From NCBI GenBank assembly GCA_963677675.1, contig OY782180.1:1550001-1614000 (forward strand): DNA of 64,000 bases. The letters run 5' to 3'. The notes under the pieces are model-generated. The model searched no databases. It was given only the letters and a program-made list of their open reading frames with translations, and had not been told where the DNA came from. Made by a program: the position numbers and the translations under genes. Source of the DNA: Bact-08 sp013335275. GTDB taxonomy: Bacteria > Bacteroidota > Bacteroidia > Bacteroidales > UBA932. Shown here in pieces: positions 33,285 through 42,693 of the stretch (positions are counted from its first letter, which is position 1; the number at the start of each line of letters is the position of its first letter).

Positions 33285-34505
33285 TTATTTATTGGCTGAG
33301 AGCGATTTGTATGCCTGCAAAACAATCTGGTCGGCCTGCTGGTTGAGCTTTATTACCTCCGGTGTGTTGAGTCCCTCTTTTCTCCAGCGCTCTATTGATT
33401 CTTTGTAGACGGCAAAAATTGATTCTTCGCTGCCCTTTAGCTCCTGAAGATATCCGGTTCCGGCACTGTTGTATATGAGTGGAAAATACATGTATTTAGG
33501 GCCGTTTCCTCTTTTAACCGAAAAGGTCTTGTATTTTAGGGCAAGAGCCATATTACATGCTGCTGCGTTTTGGGAATCTGCCGCTTTTAAAACAACTGAA
33601 GGCTGATTTTCTGCTGTTTTTACCCACAATGGAATTGCAAGCCCAGCCGGAGGATATCCCAGAACGGTCCACATTGTTGTCATCTCCGGATTTTCACCCG
33701 GTTTTACGCCCTGAATAACTACTGAGGCAGTAGAAGATTTTCTTGGAATAAAGTCCTGATCTATAACCCATCCTCTTCCTTTTTCAGGAGAAAATTCCTG
33801 TTTTTTATAATCTATGCCCATAAGAGAGTGGTAATATGAGCGGGAAAGATTATCAAATATCCACTGAGGTGTTATATTCATAAAAACAGCCTTTGGCGAA
33901 AATATTTCACTTGCTGTCTGATATCTAATATATCCCATTCCCTCATTAAAACGTCCTGTGTAGGAATAGTTTGTATAAATCAGATATCCTTCCGGTGCAT
34001 TTTTAAGGTCGTTTGCATCAACTTTTGTAAAACTGGTGTTGTTGGTTTCAAAATAAGCGGCACCGCCTTCGGCATCTATTACTCCAAAGTTAGCTTCAAC
34101 TCCAAGTGGTTTTTTGTGTTTTTTAAGAAACGCTTCAAAATCCTTTATGTTTTTACAAACGGATAAAGCTTCAAACATAATCTCTCCCTCCTTATCCATC
34201 TCCTTAACATTATCGTCTTTAAGATTATATGAAGCAGTATTCATAATGGAAAAACCGGCATCATTTGTACCCATCCATATTATTCCTGTACTATCCGGGC
34301 TGTTTACCAGTCCTATAAAATTATATTTCTCCCCCCTGAAGTACTGAATTCTGTTATTGTCTTCGCCGGTATCCCTGTTTTTCCACAAAAGCGGTCTTCC
34401 GTCTGCGGTTATTTTTCCGGTAATAATGGCAGATGTACAAGCGTAGGCATCAAGAGTAACCATTAACGATAATGCAAGTAAAATTGTAAAAAGAGCTCTT
34501 TTCAT
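33285..34505 (-). CDS. Secreted Ntn-type acyltransferase/amidase (C45/choloylglycine-hydrolase-like)
   Basis: A 406-residue exported protein. Residues 1-22 are a signal peptide that ends at ACTSAIITGKITADGRPLLW. The Cys directly after it is the likely N-terminal nucleophile of an Ntn hydrolase. LLWKNRDTGEDNNRIQYF and GTNDAGFSIMNTASYNL match the linear-amide C-N hydrolase fold, and IDAEGGAAYFETNNTSF and IYTNYSYTGRFNEGMGYIRY are later strands. The substrate could be an acylated amine, a bile-salt-like amide or a peptide; sequence alone does not decide. It lies 16 nt downstream of ruvB on the same strand. Confidence 0.82.
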   Translation of the reverse strand: MKRALFTILLALSLMVTLDAYACTSAIITGKITADGRPLLWKNRDTGEDNNRIQYFRGEKYNFIGLVNSPDSTGIIWMGTNDAGFSIMNTASYNLKDDNVKEMDKEGEIMFEALSVCKNIKDFEAFLKKHKKPLGVEANFGVIDAEGGAAYFETNNTSFTKVDANDLKNAPEGYLIYTNYSYTGRFNEGMGYIRYQTASEIFSPKAVFMNITPQWIFDNLSRSYYHSLMGIDYKKQEFSPEKGRGWVIDQDFIPRKSSTASVVIQGVKPGENPEMTTMWTVLGYPPAGLAIPLWVKTAENQPSVVLKAADSQNAAACNMALALKYKTFSVKRGNGPKYMYFPLIYNSAGTGYLQELKGSEESIFAVYKESIERWRKEGLNTPEVIKLNQQADQIVLQAYKSLSANK

Positions 34506-34521
34506 AATTTGATTTTATTTT

Positions 34522-35541
34522 TCAGAATAGTGATCTTTCGTCGGTTGTGATTTTTGCGATTCCAAGATGTTTATATGCCAGATCTGTAACCTCTCTTCCC
34601 CGTGGAGTTCTTTGCAAAAAGCCCTCTTTAATGAGAAATGGTTCATAAACTTCTTCAATTGTTCCCGGATCTTCACTTACGGCTGTTGCGATAGTACTCA
34701 CTCCAACAGGCCCTCCCTTGAATTTATGGATTATTGTGGAGAGAATTTTATTGTCCATGAGATCCAGTCCTCTCTTGTCTATATTTAAAGCATCAAGAGC
34801 ATATTTTGTAATTGCAATATCAATATTTCCATTTCCCTTGACTTGTGCAAAATCCCTTACCCTGCGAAGAAGGGAGTTTGCAATTCTTGGAGTGCCCCTG
34901 CTCCTTCCGGCAATTTCCTTAGCAGCATCTTTTTCTATTCCAATATTCAAAATTGCAGCACTTCTTGTGATAATTTTCAGCAATACTTCTGAATCGTAAT
35001 ATTCCAGGTGCGATTGTATGCCAAAACGGGCTCTAAGAGGGGAAGTGAGTAATCCGCTTCTTGTTGTGGCTCCAATTAAAGTAAAGGGATTGAGAGTTAT
35101 TTGTACCGATCTTGCACCGGGACCTTTGTCAATCATAATGTCAATTGAAAAATCTTCCATAGCTGAATAGAGATATTCTTCAACAATAGGAGAGAGGCGG
35201 TGAATTTCATCAATAAAAAGAACATCACCCTTTTCAAGACCGGTGAGCAATCCTGCAAGATCGCCCGGTTTATCCAGAACAGGGCCGGAAGTAATTTTCA
35301 TATCCACCCCCAGCTCATTGGCCACAATATGTGCAAGTGTGGTTTTACCCAAACCCGGAGGACCATGTAAAAGCACATGGTCAAGTGCCTCACCTCTAAG
35401 TGATGCGGCCTTTACAAAAATCTTAAGGTTTTCAATGATTTTTTCCTGACCCGAAAATTCGGCAAAGTCCTGAGGACGTATTTGTCCTTCAAAATCCTTA
35501 TCTTTACTCTCTCTCTCGTCGTGCGGGTCAAAACTTGCCAT
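34522..35541 (-). CDS. ruvB: Holliday junction DNA helicase RuvB
   Basis: A 339-residue AAA+ motor that drives branch migration with RuvA. RPQDFAEFSGQEKIIENLKI starts the ATPase domain. Walker A is LLHGPPGLGKTTLAHIVAN, Walker B is VLFIDEIHRLSP, and sensor 1 and the following loop are IGATTRSGLLTSPLRARFGI. The C-terminal winged helix contains FLQRTPRGREVTDLAYKHLG. The length is normal. It begins the minus-strand unit ruvB-amidase and is divergent from mfd across an AT-rich gap. Confidence 0.97.
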   Translation of the reverse strand: MASFDPHDERESKDKDFEGQIRPQDFAEFSGQEKIIENLKIFVKAASLRGEALDHVLLHGPPGLGKTTLAHIVANELGVDMKITSGPVLDKPGDLAGLLTGLEKGDVLFIDEIHRLSPIVEEYLYSAMEDFSIDIMIDKGPGARSVQITLNPFTLIGATTRSGLLTSPLRARFGIQSHLEYYDSEVLLKIITRSAAILNIGIEKDAAKEIAGRSRGTPRIANSLLRRVRDFAQVKGNGNIDIAITKYALDALNIDKRGLDLMDNKILSTIIHKFKGGPVGVSTIATAVSEDPGTIEEVYEPFLIKEGFLQRTPRGREVTDLAYKHLGIAKITTDERSLF

Positions 35542-35990
35542 TCTTCAAAAATTATTACCGTTTTATCTTTTACAAATATATCTATAGTTTTTATATAAAA
35601 TTTGATTTTAATTTATGTTTGTTGATATGTTAATAACTAAACTTATCATATTTAATAAACAAATATTTTAACATTATTAACAAGTTATTAATATTAAATA
35701 TTTAACTTAATTAATTATTAAATAGTAATTTATATAAAAATAAACATCATTATTAACCATTGTTGATAACTCTCATAAAGGCGATTTCAACAATTGGGAC
35801 ATGTGGATAAATATGCGATAAATAATTCAAAAAATTGCCCTTGAAAATTTGGATATGAAAAGGAAGATTATATATAAAAAAAGAAGGCAATAATTGTAAA
35901 ATAATTATGAATTTTTATAAACATGAGACAAACTGTTTTATTAACAGTATTTGGTATTATTGTTAATAAACTATATTTGCACCCTATTAT
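35542..35990. other. AT-rich intergenic region with DnaA-box-like sequences (candidate oriC)
   Basis: The longest non-repeat gap in the window (449 nt), very AT-rich, between divergent ruvB and mfd. It contains the strong DnaA-box TGTGGATAA (35802-35810), TGTTGATAA (35761-35769), and several TTATTAACA-type sequences at 35674-35682 and 35938-35946, with reverse copies at 35628-35636 and 35961-35969. No open reading frame is supported. AT-richness alone can produce some of these hits, so the origin assignment is tentative. Confidence 0.4.
35950..35979 (+). promoter_or_regulatory. Promoter of mfd (TTTG-N18-TATATTTG)
   Basis: TTTG at 35950-35953 and TATATTTG at 35972-35979 are 18 nt apart, ending 12 nt before the mfd ATG. 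The -33 element is bracketed by the inverted pair TTATTAACA (35938-35946) and TGTTAATAA (35961-35969). Confidence 0.6.
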
Positions 35991-38900
35991 ATGAAAGAGG
36001 GTTTGGTATTAGAAAAATTTGCAACCCAAGACGCTGCAAAAGAACTTGTTAATTGGGTTGAGACTTCAAAGGGAGGAGCCATTACGGCGGAGGGACTCTA
36101 TTCTTCTGCAAAGGCTTTTGCCATGGCTGCTGCAATAAAAAGCGGCCTTCATTTTATACTTTTAAACAACAGGGAAGATGCCGCTTACTGCTCGGGAGAT
36201 TTATACAGTCTGCTGGACAAAGAGTGTGTTTTCTTTTTTCCGGGATCATCAAACCATAGCGCAAAAGGAGATAAAAAAGACCCTTCATTTCAGGTTCAGA
36301 GAACAGCTGCCATTAAGGCTCTCAACTCATACCGCGAGGGAAGCTATCCCGGAGAAAAACTTATTATTGTTGCCTATCCGCATTCTGTAGCAGAACTATT
36401 GCCTAACGAAAAAAAGTTAAGCTCAAGCATCCTTAAGATATCTAAAGGAGATATGCTGTCGCATGAATTTATTAAAGAAACACTCATTGAGTACTCTTTT
36501 GAAAGGGTGGACTTTGTTTCTGAACCGGGTCAGTTTGCTTTGCGCGGAAGCATTATAGACCTGTTTTCTTATTCCGACAACAGGCCGTACAGAGTAGATT
36601 TTTTCGGGGATAATGTAGAAAGCATAAGAATATTTGAAATTGACAGCCAGCGGTCGCTGGAAGAGCTTGGAACCATTGAAATCTTTCCTAATATATATGA
36701 AGGCAACGCAGACGAAGAGCTGACAAATATATTTGCATTCACAGGAAAGGCTTCTACAATATGGATTACTGATGCGGAATATTTTACTCAGCAGATAAAA
36801 ACGCTTAAAGAGCTTGAAAAGCAGGACGAGAGGTTAATTGAACCGGCACATTTTGCTATAGAAACCGGCAATTTCCGGACTATACTTTTCGGACCGCATT
36901 CAAAAAAATTTGAGACAGAGAAAACCATAAAATTTCACACCTCGCCGCAACCCTCTTTTAACAAGAACTTCGATTTGCTTGCCGGAGACATAGACAACAA
37001 AACCACAGAGGGATTTGATGTATCAATTATAAGCGACAATCTTAATCAGATAGAGAGGTTAAACCAGATATTTTCTTCAATTGAAGGGCATCCGGTTAAA
37101 TTCAACCACCTGAATTATTCCCTTCACGAGGGATTCACGGACCATAATTCCATGCTTTGTTTGTATACCGACCATCAGATATTTGAGCGGTATCACAGGG
37201 TTAAGACTTATAGAACAGTTGAGAAGAGCGAGAGACTTACTATTAACGACCTTAACTCTTTTCAGATTGGAGATTATATAGTTCACGTGGACCACGGCAT
37301 AGGTGTTTTTGGAGGCCTGGTGAGGACAAGTATAAACGGAAAGCCGCAGGAGGTAGTGAAACTTATCTACAGGGATGGCGATGTTATATTTTTGTCTATT
37401 CACGGCCTGCATAAAATTTCCCGTTACAAGTCAAAGGATTCTTCACCGCCAAAGGTCTATAAGCTTGGTACCGGTGCGTGGAACAAACTCAAGAGCCAGG
37501 CAAAATCCAAAGCGAAAGATATTGCCTCGGACCTGATAGAGTTATATGCGAAAAGAAGAGGTTCCGGGGGATATGCCTTTTCCGGCGACTCTTACATGCA
37601 GTATGAGCTGGAAGCCTCTTTTATTTATGAGGACACTCCCGATCAGCTAAAGGCGACAAAGGCGGTTAAGGAGGATATGGAGCAAAACTATCCAATGGAC
37701 AGGCTGGTGTGCGGAGACGTGGGGTTTGGTAAAACCGAGATAGCAATAAGAGCGGCATTTAAGGCCGTTGCCGACAGCAAGCAGGTGGCCGTTCTGGTTC
37801 CAACGACTATTTTAGCACTTCAGCACTATAAGACATTTACAAGAAGGTTAAAAAACTTTCCGTGCAACATTAGCTATATCAGCCGGCTCAAAACATCCAA
37901 AGAGATTAAAGAGACAACCGATAAGCTTAAAGAAGGACAACTGGACATTATTATTGGCACCCACCGGTTGCTTAACAAAGAGATAAACTTTAAAGATCTG
38001 GGGCTTCTGATTATTGACGAAGAGCAAAAATTCGGAGTAGCTGCAAAAGAGAGACTGAGACAACTCAAGGCAAATGTGGATACTCTCACTCTCACGGCTA
38101 CGCCTATCCCCCGTACGCTTCAGTTTTCTTTGCTTGGAGCAAGGGACCTTTCCATAATAAACACTCCTCCCCCAAACAGACTACCCATTCAGACCGAGAT
38201 AATCGACTTTAATGAAGATGTAATAAGGGATGCAATCAATTTTGAACTTGAAAGGGGCGGACAGGTCTTTTTTGTTCATAACAGGGTAGAGGACATAAGA
38301 GCGATTGAAGATATCATCCGCCGGCTGTGCCCCGATGCAAAATGCTGCGTTGGCCATGGTCAGATGGAACCAACTGCGCTCGAGAGGGTAATTCTTGATT
38401 TTATGATTGGCGATTACGATATTCTGATTGCCACAACAATAGTAGGAAACGGGATTGACATTCCGAATGCAAATACCATGATTATCAATCAGGCACAAAA
38501 TTTTGGCCTGAGCGATCTTCACCAGCTGAGAGGCAGGGTGGGGAGGTCCAACAGCAAAGCCTTCTGTTATCTGATAGTGCCATCAATGCTTGCAATAACG
38601 GATGAGGCGAGGCGGAGGCTAAAGGCAATTGAGGCATTCTCCGATTTAGGAAGCGGATTCAACATTGCAATGCAGGATTTAGATATCCGCGGTGCTGGAA
38701 ATATGCTTGGTTCCGAACAGAGCGGCTTTATTGCAGAAATGGGATTTGAAACATATCAGCGCATATTGACCGAGGCAGTTAATGAACTGAGAGAGGAGAG
38801 GGGTATGGAAATTCCTTCAGACTCGCATCAGACTGCAAAAACGAATGATTTTGTTGCCGACTGCTCAATTGAAACCGACCTGGAAATACTCATTCCGGAC

Positions 38901-39305
38901 GATTATGTAAGTATTACATCAGAAAAAATGAGGCTGTACAAAGAGCTTGATGCTGTTGCCAACGAAGCTGAACTAAGGAATTTCCTTGAATCGCTTGCCG
39001 ACAGATTCGGCCCTTTACCGCATCAGGTTCAGGAGTTGTCGGACACGGTGAGGCTAAGATGGCTGGCTATGGAACTGGGATTCGAAAAAATCGTGCTCAA
39101 GGAGGGGATGCTGATTGCGTATTTTGTTACCAATAAGATGTCGGGATTTTATAAATCTCCCGGATTTGCAAAAATTCTCAGCTATCTTCAGAAACAGTCC
39201 AAACGCTTTGAAATTAAGGAACACAACGAAAAACTCTTTATTAAAGTGAGGCGCGTGGAGAGTATAGAGAGAGCATATAAAATATTTTTGGAGATGCAAT
39301 CCTGA
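35991..39305 (+). CDS. mfd: Transcription-repair coupling factor Mfd
   Basis: A 1104-residue DNA translocase that removes stalled RNA polymerase and recruits UvrA to lesions. The N-terminal UvrB-like part (about 1-330) includes FALRGSIIDLFSYSDNRPYR. The RNA-polymerase-interacting domain begins near FQIGDYIVHVDHGIGVFGGL. The motor domain has Walker A CGDVGFGKTEIAIRAAF, the DEEQ box IIDEEQKFGVAAKERL, TATPIPRTLQFSLLGARD and motif VI QLRGRVGRSNSKAFCYL. LDIRGAGNMLGSEQSGFI is the TRG motif, and the C-terminal domain follows from about 980. It heads a seven-gene plus-strand run. Confidence 0.97.
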   Translation: MKEGLVLEKFATQDAAKELVNWVETSKGGAITAEGLYSSAKAFAMAAAIKSGLHFILLNNREDAAYCSGDLYSLLDKECVFFFPGSSNHSAKGDKKDPSFQVQRTAAIKALNSYREGSYPGEKLIIVAYPHSVAELLPNEKKLSSSILKISKGDMLSHEFIKETLIEYSFERVDFVSEPGQFALRGSIIDLFSYSDNRPYRVDFFGDNVESIRIFEIDSQRSLEELGTIEIFPNIYEGNADEELTNIFAFTGKASTIWITDAEYFTQQIKTLKELEKQDERLIEPAHFAIETGNFRTILFGPHSKKFETEKTIKFHTSPQPSFNKNFDLLAGDIDNKTTEGFDVSIISDNLNQIERLNQIFSSIEGHPVKFNHLNYSLHEGFTDHNSMLCLYTDHQIFERYHRVKTYRTVEKSERLTINDLNSFQIGDYIVHVDHGIGVFGGLVRTSINGKPQEVVKLIYRDGDVIFLSIHGLHKISRYKSKDSSPPKVYKLGTGAWNKLKSQAKSKAKDIASDLIELYAKRRGSGGYAFSGDSYMQYELEASFIYEDTPDQLKATKAVKEDMEQNYPMDRLVCGDVGFGKTEIAIRAAFKAVADSKQVAVLVPTTILALQHYKTFTRRLKNFPCNISYISRLKTSKEIKETTDKLKEGQLDIIIGTHRLLNKEINFKDLGLLIIDEEQKFGVAAKERLRQLKANVDTLTLTATPIPRTLQFSLLGARDLSIINTPPPNRLPIQTEIIDFNEDVIRDAINFELERGGQVFFVHNRVEDIRAIEDIIRRLCPDAKCCVGHGQMEPTALERVILDFMIGDYDILIATTIVGNGIDIPNANTMIINQAQNFGLSDLHQLRGRVGRSNSKAFCYLIVPSMLAITDEARRRLKAIEAFSDLGSGFNIAMQDLDIRGAGNMLGSEQSGFIAEMGFETYQRILTEAVNELREERGMEIPSDSHQTAKTNDFVADCSIETDLEILIPDDYVSITSEKMRLYKELDAVANEAELRNFLESLADRFGPLPHQVQELSDTVRLRWLAMELGFEKIVLKEGMLIAYFVTNKMSGFYKSPGFAKILSYLQKQSKRFEIKEHNEKLFIKVRRVESIERAYKIFLEMQS

Positions 39306-39312
39306 AAAATTA

Positions 39313-39320
39313 TAACTTTG
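39313..39320 (+). promoter_or_regulatory. -7 promoter element just upstream of coaX (TAACTTTG)
   Basis: TAACTTTG fits TAnnTTTG and ends only 6 nt before the chosen GTG start of coaX, implying a leaderless or nearly leaderless message. Confidence 0.5.
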
Positions 39321-39326
39321 CAAGTT

Positions 39327-40061
39327 GTGACTAATCTCATAATAGATATCGGAAACACAGCTCTTAAAGCTGCCTTTGCTCAGGGAACTGTTGTGGGGGC
39401 TGTAGAAAGATACTGCGGAGAAGAAGTTTTGAATTTCATACTTGGAATGACTGCCACACAGAAACCAGCAGTAATTGCAATCTCCACCGTTAGAAAATTT
39501 GATGATAATTTTTACGGCAGGCTTGAGCGTGAATGTGAGAAACTTATTGTGCTGAATGATAAAACATGGCTTCCGCTTGTTAATAAATATAAGACGCCGG
39601 AAACTTTAGGTGCAGACAGGATTGCATCTGCAGTTGCGGCAAAGGAGCTTTTTCCCGGGAAAAATATTTTAGTTTTCGATTTTGGGACAGCTCTTACAAT
39701 TGATTTTATTACATCATCCGGAGAATTTCTAGGGGGAAATATTTCGCTGGGATTAAGGACTAGATATATGGCCTTAAACCATTATACTCAGCAACTTCCG
39801 CTACTGGATACACCGGATGAATTTGAGGAAACAGGAGGGTCGACAAAGGACGCTATAAACACCGGCGTTATTTTAGGTCTGATTTTTGAAGTTGAAGGTT
39901 ATATAAGGCAATATCCGGATCACATACATATTTTTACAGGTGGTGATGCGATTTATTTTGCAAAAAAATTGAAAAGTCCGATATTTGTAGTTTACAATTT
40001 AGTATTGATGGGTTTAGCCCATGTAGCTGATTATTATGAGAAAAAACAGATTCTTTGCTAA
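39327..40061 (+). CDS. coaX: Type III pantothenate kinase
   Basis: A 244-residue enzyme that phosphorylates pantothenate, the first step of coenzyme A synthesis. I start at GTG 39327, giving MTNLIIDIGNTALKAAF, which matches the family's N-terminus; a TTG at 39318 overlaps a promoter-like TAACTTTG and is less likely. The ATP-binding DIGNT, the TLGADRIASAVAAKELFPG block and LVFDFGTALTIDFI are all present. It follows mfd closely, and its 3' end overlaps the next gene by 26 nt. Confidence 0.93.
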   Translation: MTNLIIDIGNTALKAAFAQGTVVGAVERYCGEEVLNFILGMTATQKPAVIAISTVRKFDDNFYGRLERECEKLIVLNDKTWLPLVNKYKTPETLGADRIASAVAAKELFPGKNILVFDFGTALTIDFITSSGEFLGGNISLGLRTRYMALNHYTQQLPLLDTPDEFEETGGSTKDAINTGVILGLIFEVEGYIRQYPDHIHIFTGGDAIYFAKKLKSPIFVVYNLVLMGLAHVADYYEKKQILC

Positions 40062-41340
40062 GGCATTACTTCTTTCATTATCAATGATGTGGGTTGGCCT
40101 TGCCTTCTCTCAGACGACAGATGCCCTAAACACGTTCACTCCGTATTCCATTTTTGGAGTGGGCAACATTTCCAAACAGGGTACCGCATTAAACAAGGCT
40201 ATGGGAGGAATCGGTATCGGTTTCAGAGACAACCGTTCCATCAACTACCTCAACCCCGCGTCAATATCCTTCAGAGATACCCTTGCATTCATGCTCGACT
40301 TTGGCATGGAGCAAAACAATAATTACTATTCTTCGTCAACATCATCATCGGCATACAACACATTCAATATGCACGATTTTGTAATGACTTTTCCTATTTA
40401 TAAAAAATCGGCACTCATAATCGGGGTAACGCCATACAGTTCCGTTGGCTACAAATTTGAATCGAAAGAGACCGATCCCGAAATCATTAATGCACTCGGA
40501 GATGTTACATATCAAAAATATGGAACAGGCGGGATAAACAAACTATTTCTCGGAGGCTCTGCCAAGATTTTTAAAAATCTTTCCCTTGGAGCAGAATTGT
40601 TATACTATTTTGGAACAATTGACCGTTATTCAAATATAAACTTCAGTAACTCGGGGTCGCTCCGGAATATTAAAACAGGAGAGGACTTTGTAATAAGCAC
40701 CATTTCAGGAAAACTTGGCCTTCAGTACAGCTATAATTTTGACAAAGAGAAATCGCTTACCCTGGGTGCAACATATCTTATTAATACAAAACTCAGCGGA
40801 GAGCGTACAAAGTATACATTTTCAAACACTACATCGGAAGCAGTTGATACAGTTTTCTATAATGTTAACACAAATACAAATCTGCAAATTCCGGGAGAAC
40901 TGGGAATTGGTGCCTCATACAGATTACAGGACAAATGGATGATTGGTGCAGATTATGTGAGACAGAACTGGAAAAATGCCAGCGTCCCACTCACTCCGGG
41001 GGTGAATTTCCTTCCGACAGCAAGCAGCTCTATAAGACTTGGAGGAGAGTACACGCCAAACAGATATGATATAAGGTACTATCTTAAGAGAGTGACATAC
41101 AGGGCGGGTCTCTATTACGACAAGTCGTACGTGAGCCTTAACGGACAGCAGATAAATTCGTTTGGCATAACACTGGGAGCCAGCCTGCCAATTTACAGGT
41201 GGTATAATGCATTTGGATTCTCAATTGACATGGGTCAGAGGGGAGTTGTTAGAGACGGACTCGTGAGAGAAAGATATATAATGCTAAACCTCAACGTGAG
41301 TCTTCACGATATATGGTTCCAGAAATACAGGTATGACTAA
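40036..41340 (+). CDS. Outer-membrane beta-barrel protein
   Basis: A 434-residue exported protein. Residues 1-26 are a signal peptide (ALLLSLSMMWVGLAFSQ). The mature part opens with TPYSIFGVGNISKQGTALNK and continues GGIGIGFRDNRSINYLNPAS, a pattern of the FadL/PorV-like barrels of Bacteroidota. Long amphipathic strands follow (KNLSLGAELLYYFGTI, LTLGATYLINTKLSGE), and the protein ends with aromatic strands (MLNLNVSLHDIWFQKYRYD). The exact role is unknown. Genes next to it (coaX, TPR protein, lptC) make an envelope role likely. It overlaps coaX by 26 nt. Confidence 0.85.
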   Translation: MRKNRFFAKALLLSLSMMWVGLAFSQTTDALNTFTPYSIFGVGNISKQGTALNKAMGGIGIGFRDNRSINYLNPASISFRDTLAFMLDFGMEQNNNYYSSSTSSSAYNTFNMHDFVMTFPIYKKSALIIGVTPYSSVGYKFESKETDPEIINALGDVTYQKYGTGGINKLFLGGSAKIFKNLSLGAELLYYFGTIDRYSNINFSNSGSLRNIKTGEDFVISTISGKLGLQYSYNFDKEKSLTLGATYLINTKLSGERTKYTFSNTTSEAVDTVFYNVNTNTNLQIPGELGIGASYRLQDKWMIGADYVRQNWKNASVPLTPGVNFLPTASSSIRLGGEYTPNRYDIRYYLKRVTYRAGLYYDKSYVSLNGQQINSFGITLGASLPIYRWYNAFGFSIDMGQRGVVRDGLVRERYIMLNLNVSLHDIWFQKYRYD

Positions 41341-41365
41341 AATAAATTTAAATTTAAAATAATTA

Positions 41366-42688
41366 ATGGTTATGAAGAAAGTAAGTGTATTATTTTTACT
41401 TGCAGCCCTTTCTCTGATCTCAATATCATCTTTTGCTCAGGGGAAATATGGTAAAGATAGTGTAGAATGTACCAGAAATATCTCGTTCTACACAGATTAT
41501 ATGAAACAGGGAAACCTGGCAGAGGCCGCTCCACTGTGGAGAGAAGCTCTTAAATACTGCCCTCCGGGTGTGAGACAAGGTTTGTATGTTGACGGACAAA
41601 AAATTATTAAATTTCTCATCGAGAAGAATAAGAGCAATATTGCTTTAAAGAATTCGTTGATAGACTCTTTGATGATGATGTACGATCTGAGGTCGGAATA
41701 TTTTCCAAAATATATTTTAACTGCTCAGACCAACAAGGCTCTTGACTTGGATATATACAGAGGCGACCAGAACAAACTGGTATTGGACGCTTTCGAAAAA
41801 GTAATTAAAATGGGCGGCCCCAATGTTGAACCAAGAGTTTTTACTATTGCAATGCAGAGGGTATCGGATATGTATGCAAAAAAAGAGATAGAAGCTGAAA
41901 AAGTGATGAGTCTTTATTCAAGCTTTACTCCTATTCTGGAGGCTCAGATTAAGGCAAATCATCCAGATGCTGCTTCTGTAAAAAAGGATGTTGACAATCT
42001 TTTTGCAGTGAGCGGTGTTGCAAGTTGTGAAAATATCGTTGCCCTGTTCACACCAAAACTTGAAGCCACCCCCAATGATAAAGAACTCGTTTCAGGCATA
42101 GTAGGCCTGCTAAATAACGGCGGTTGCTACAAGGAGCCTCTTTTCTTAAAGGCAGTTGAATCTCTTTATAAAATGGACCCTTCATATCAGTCGGCATACT
42201 ATCTGTACAAGCTGTACTCTATGAAAGAGGATTATGCAAATGCTGCAAAAATGCTTCAGGAAGCCATTGACAGCGATCAGTCTGGTCCAAAAGAAGATGC
42301 AGAATATCTTTATACTCTGGCATCAATTTATTACGGCAAACTGGAAAGTCCGGCGAAAGCAATTTCTTTAGCAAGACAAGCAGCTGAACTTGACCCTGCA
42401 TATAATGGAAAGGCATATATGCTGATGGGTTCTGTATGGGCTTCTTCAAGATGTGGCGGAAATGAAATTGAATCGAGGGCAAAATGGTGGGTTGCTGTTG
42501 ACTTTTTTGTAAAAGCAAAAAATGCTGACTCTACTCTTACCGAAGAAGCGGACAGATTTATTTCAACTTATCGTCAATATTTTCCAAAACAGGAAGATGC
42601 ATTTATGTACGATATAATTGACGGTTCTTCATATACTGTTTCATGTGCAGGGATGAGAGAATCGACAACAGTGAGAACTATTAAATAA
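41366..42688 (+). CDS. TPR-repeat periplasmic protein
   Basis: A 440-residue exported protein with a signal peptide at residues 1-25 (ALSLISISSFAQG). A second ATG at 41372 is an equally good start. Helical repeats run through the mature part: MKQGNLAEAAPLWREALKYC near the N-terminus, YLYKLYSMKEDYANAAKMLQ and LASIYYGKLESPAKAISLAR near the C-terminus, all of TPR type. The cysteines near the ends may form disulfides. It is probably a scaffold for envelope proteins encoded nearby; the function is not known. Confidence 0.85.
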   Translation: MVMKKVSVLFLLAALSLISISSFAQGKYGKDSVECTRNISFYTDYMKQGNLAEAAPLWREALKYCPPGVRQGLYVDGQKIIKFLIEKNKSNIALKNSLIDSLMMMYDLRSEYFPKYILTAQTNKALDLDIYRGDQNKLVLDAFEKVIKMGGPNVEPRVFTIAMQRVSDMYAKKEIEAEKVMSLYSSFTPILEAQIKANHPDAASVKKDVDNLFAVSGVASCENIVALFTPKLEATPNDKELVSGIVGLLNNGGCYKEPLFLKAVESLYKMDPSYQSAYYLYKLYSMKEDYANAAKMLQEAIDSDQSGPKEDAEYLYTLASIYYGKLESPAKAISLARQAAELDPAYNGKAYMLMGSVWASSRCGGNEIESRAKWWVAVDFFVKAKNADSTLTEEADRFISTYRQYFPKQEDAFMYDIIDGSSYTVSCAGMRESTTVRTIK

Positions 42689-42693
42689 GGAAG

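Noticed and set aside
30999..34505. Polysaccharide utilization locus around the GH20 gene
   Set aside because: No SusC/SusD pair, sulfatase or dedicated regulator nearby; neighbours are sdhA, an amidase and ruvB.
37280..37295. Further parS-like site (TTCACGTGGA) inside mfd
   Set aside because: Lacks the outer palindrome; the CACGTG core is explained by codons for VHVD.
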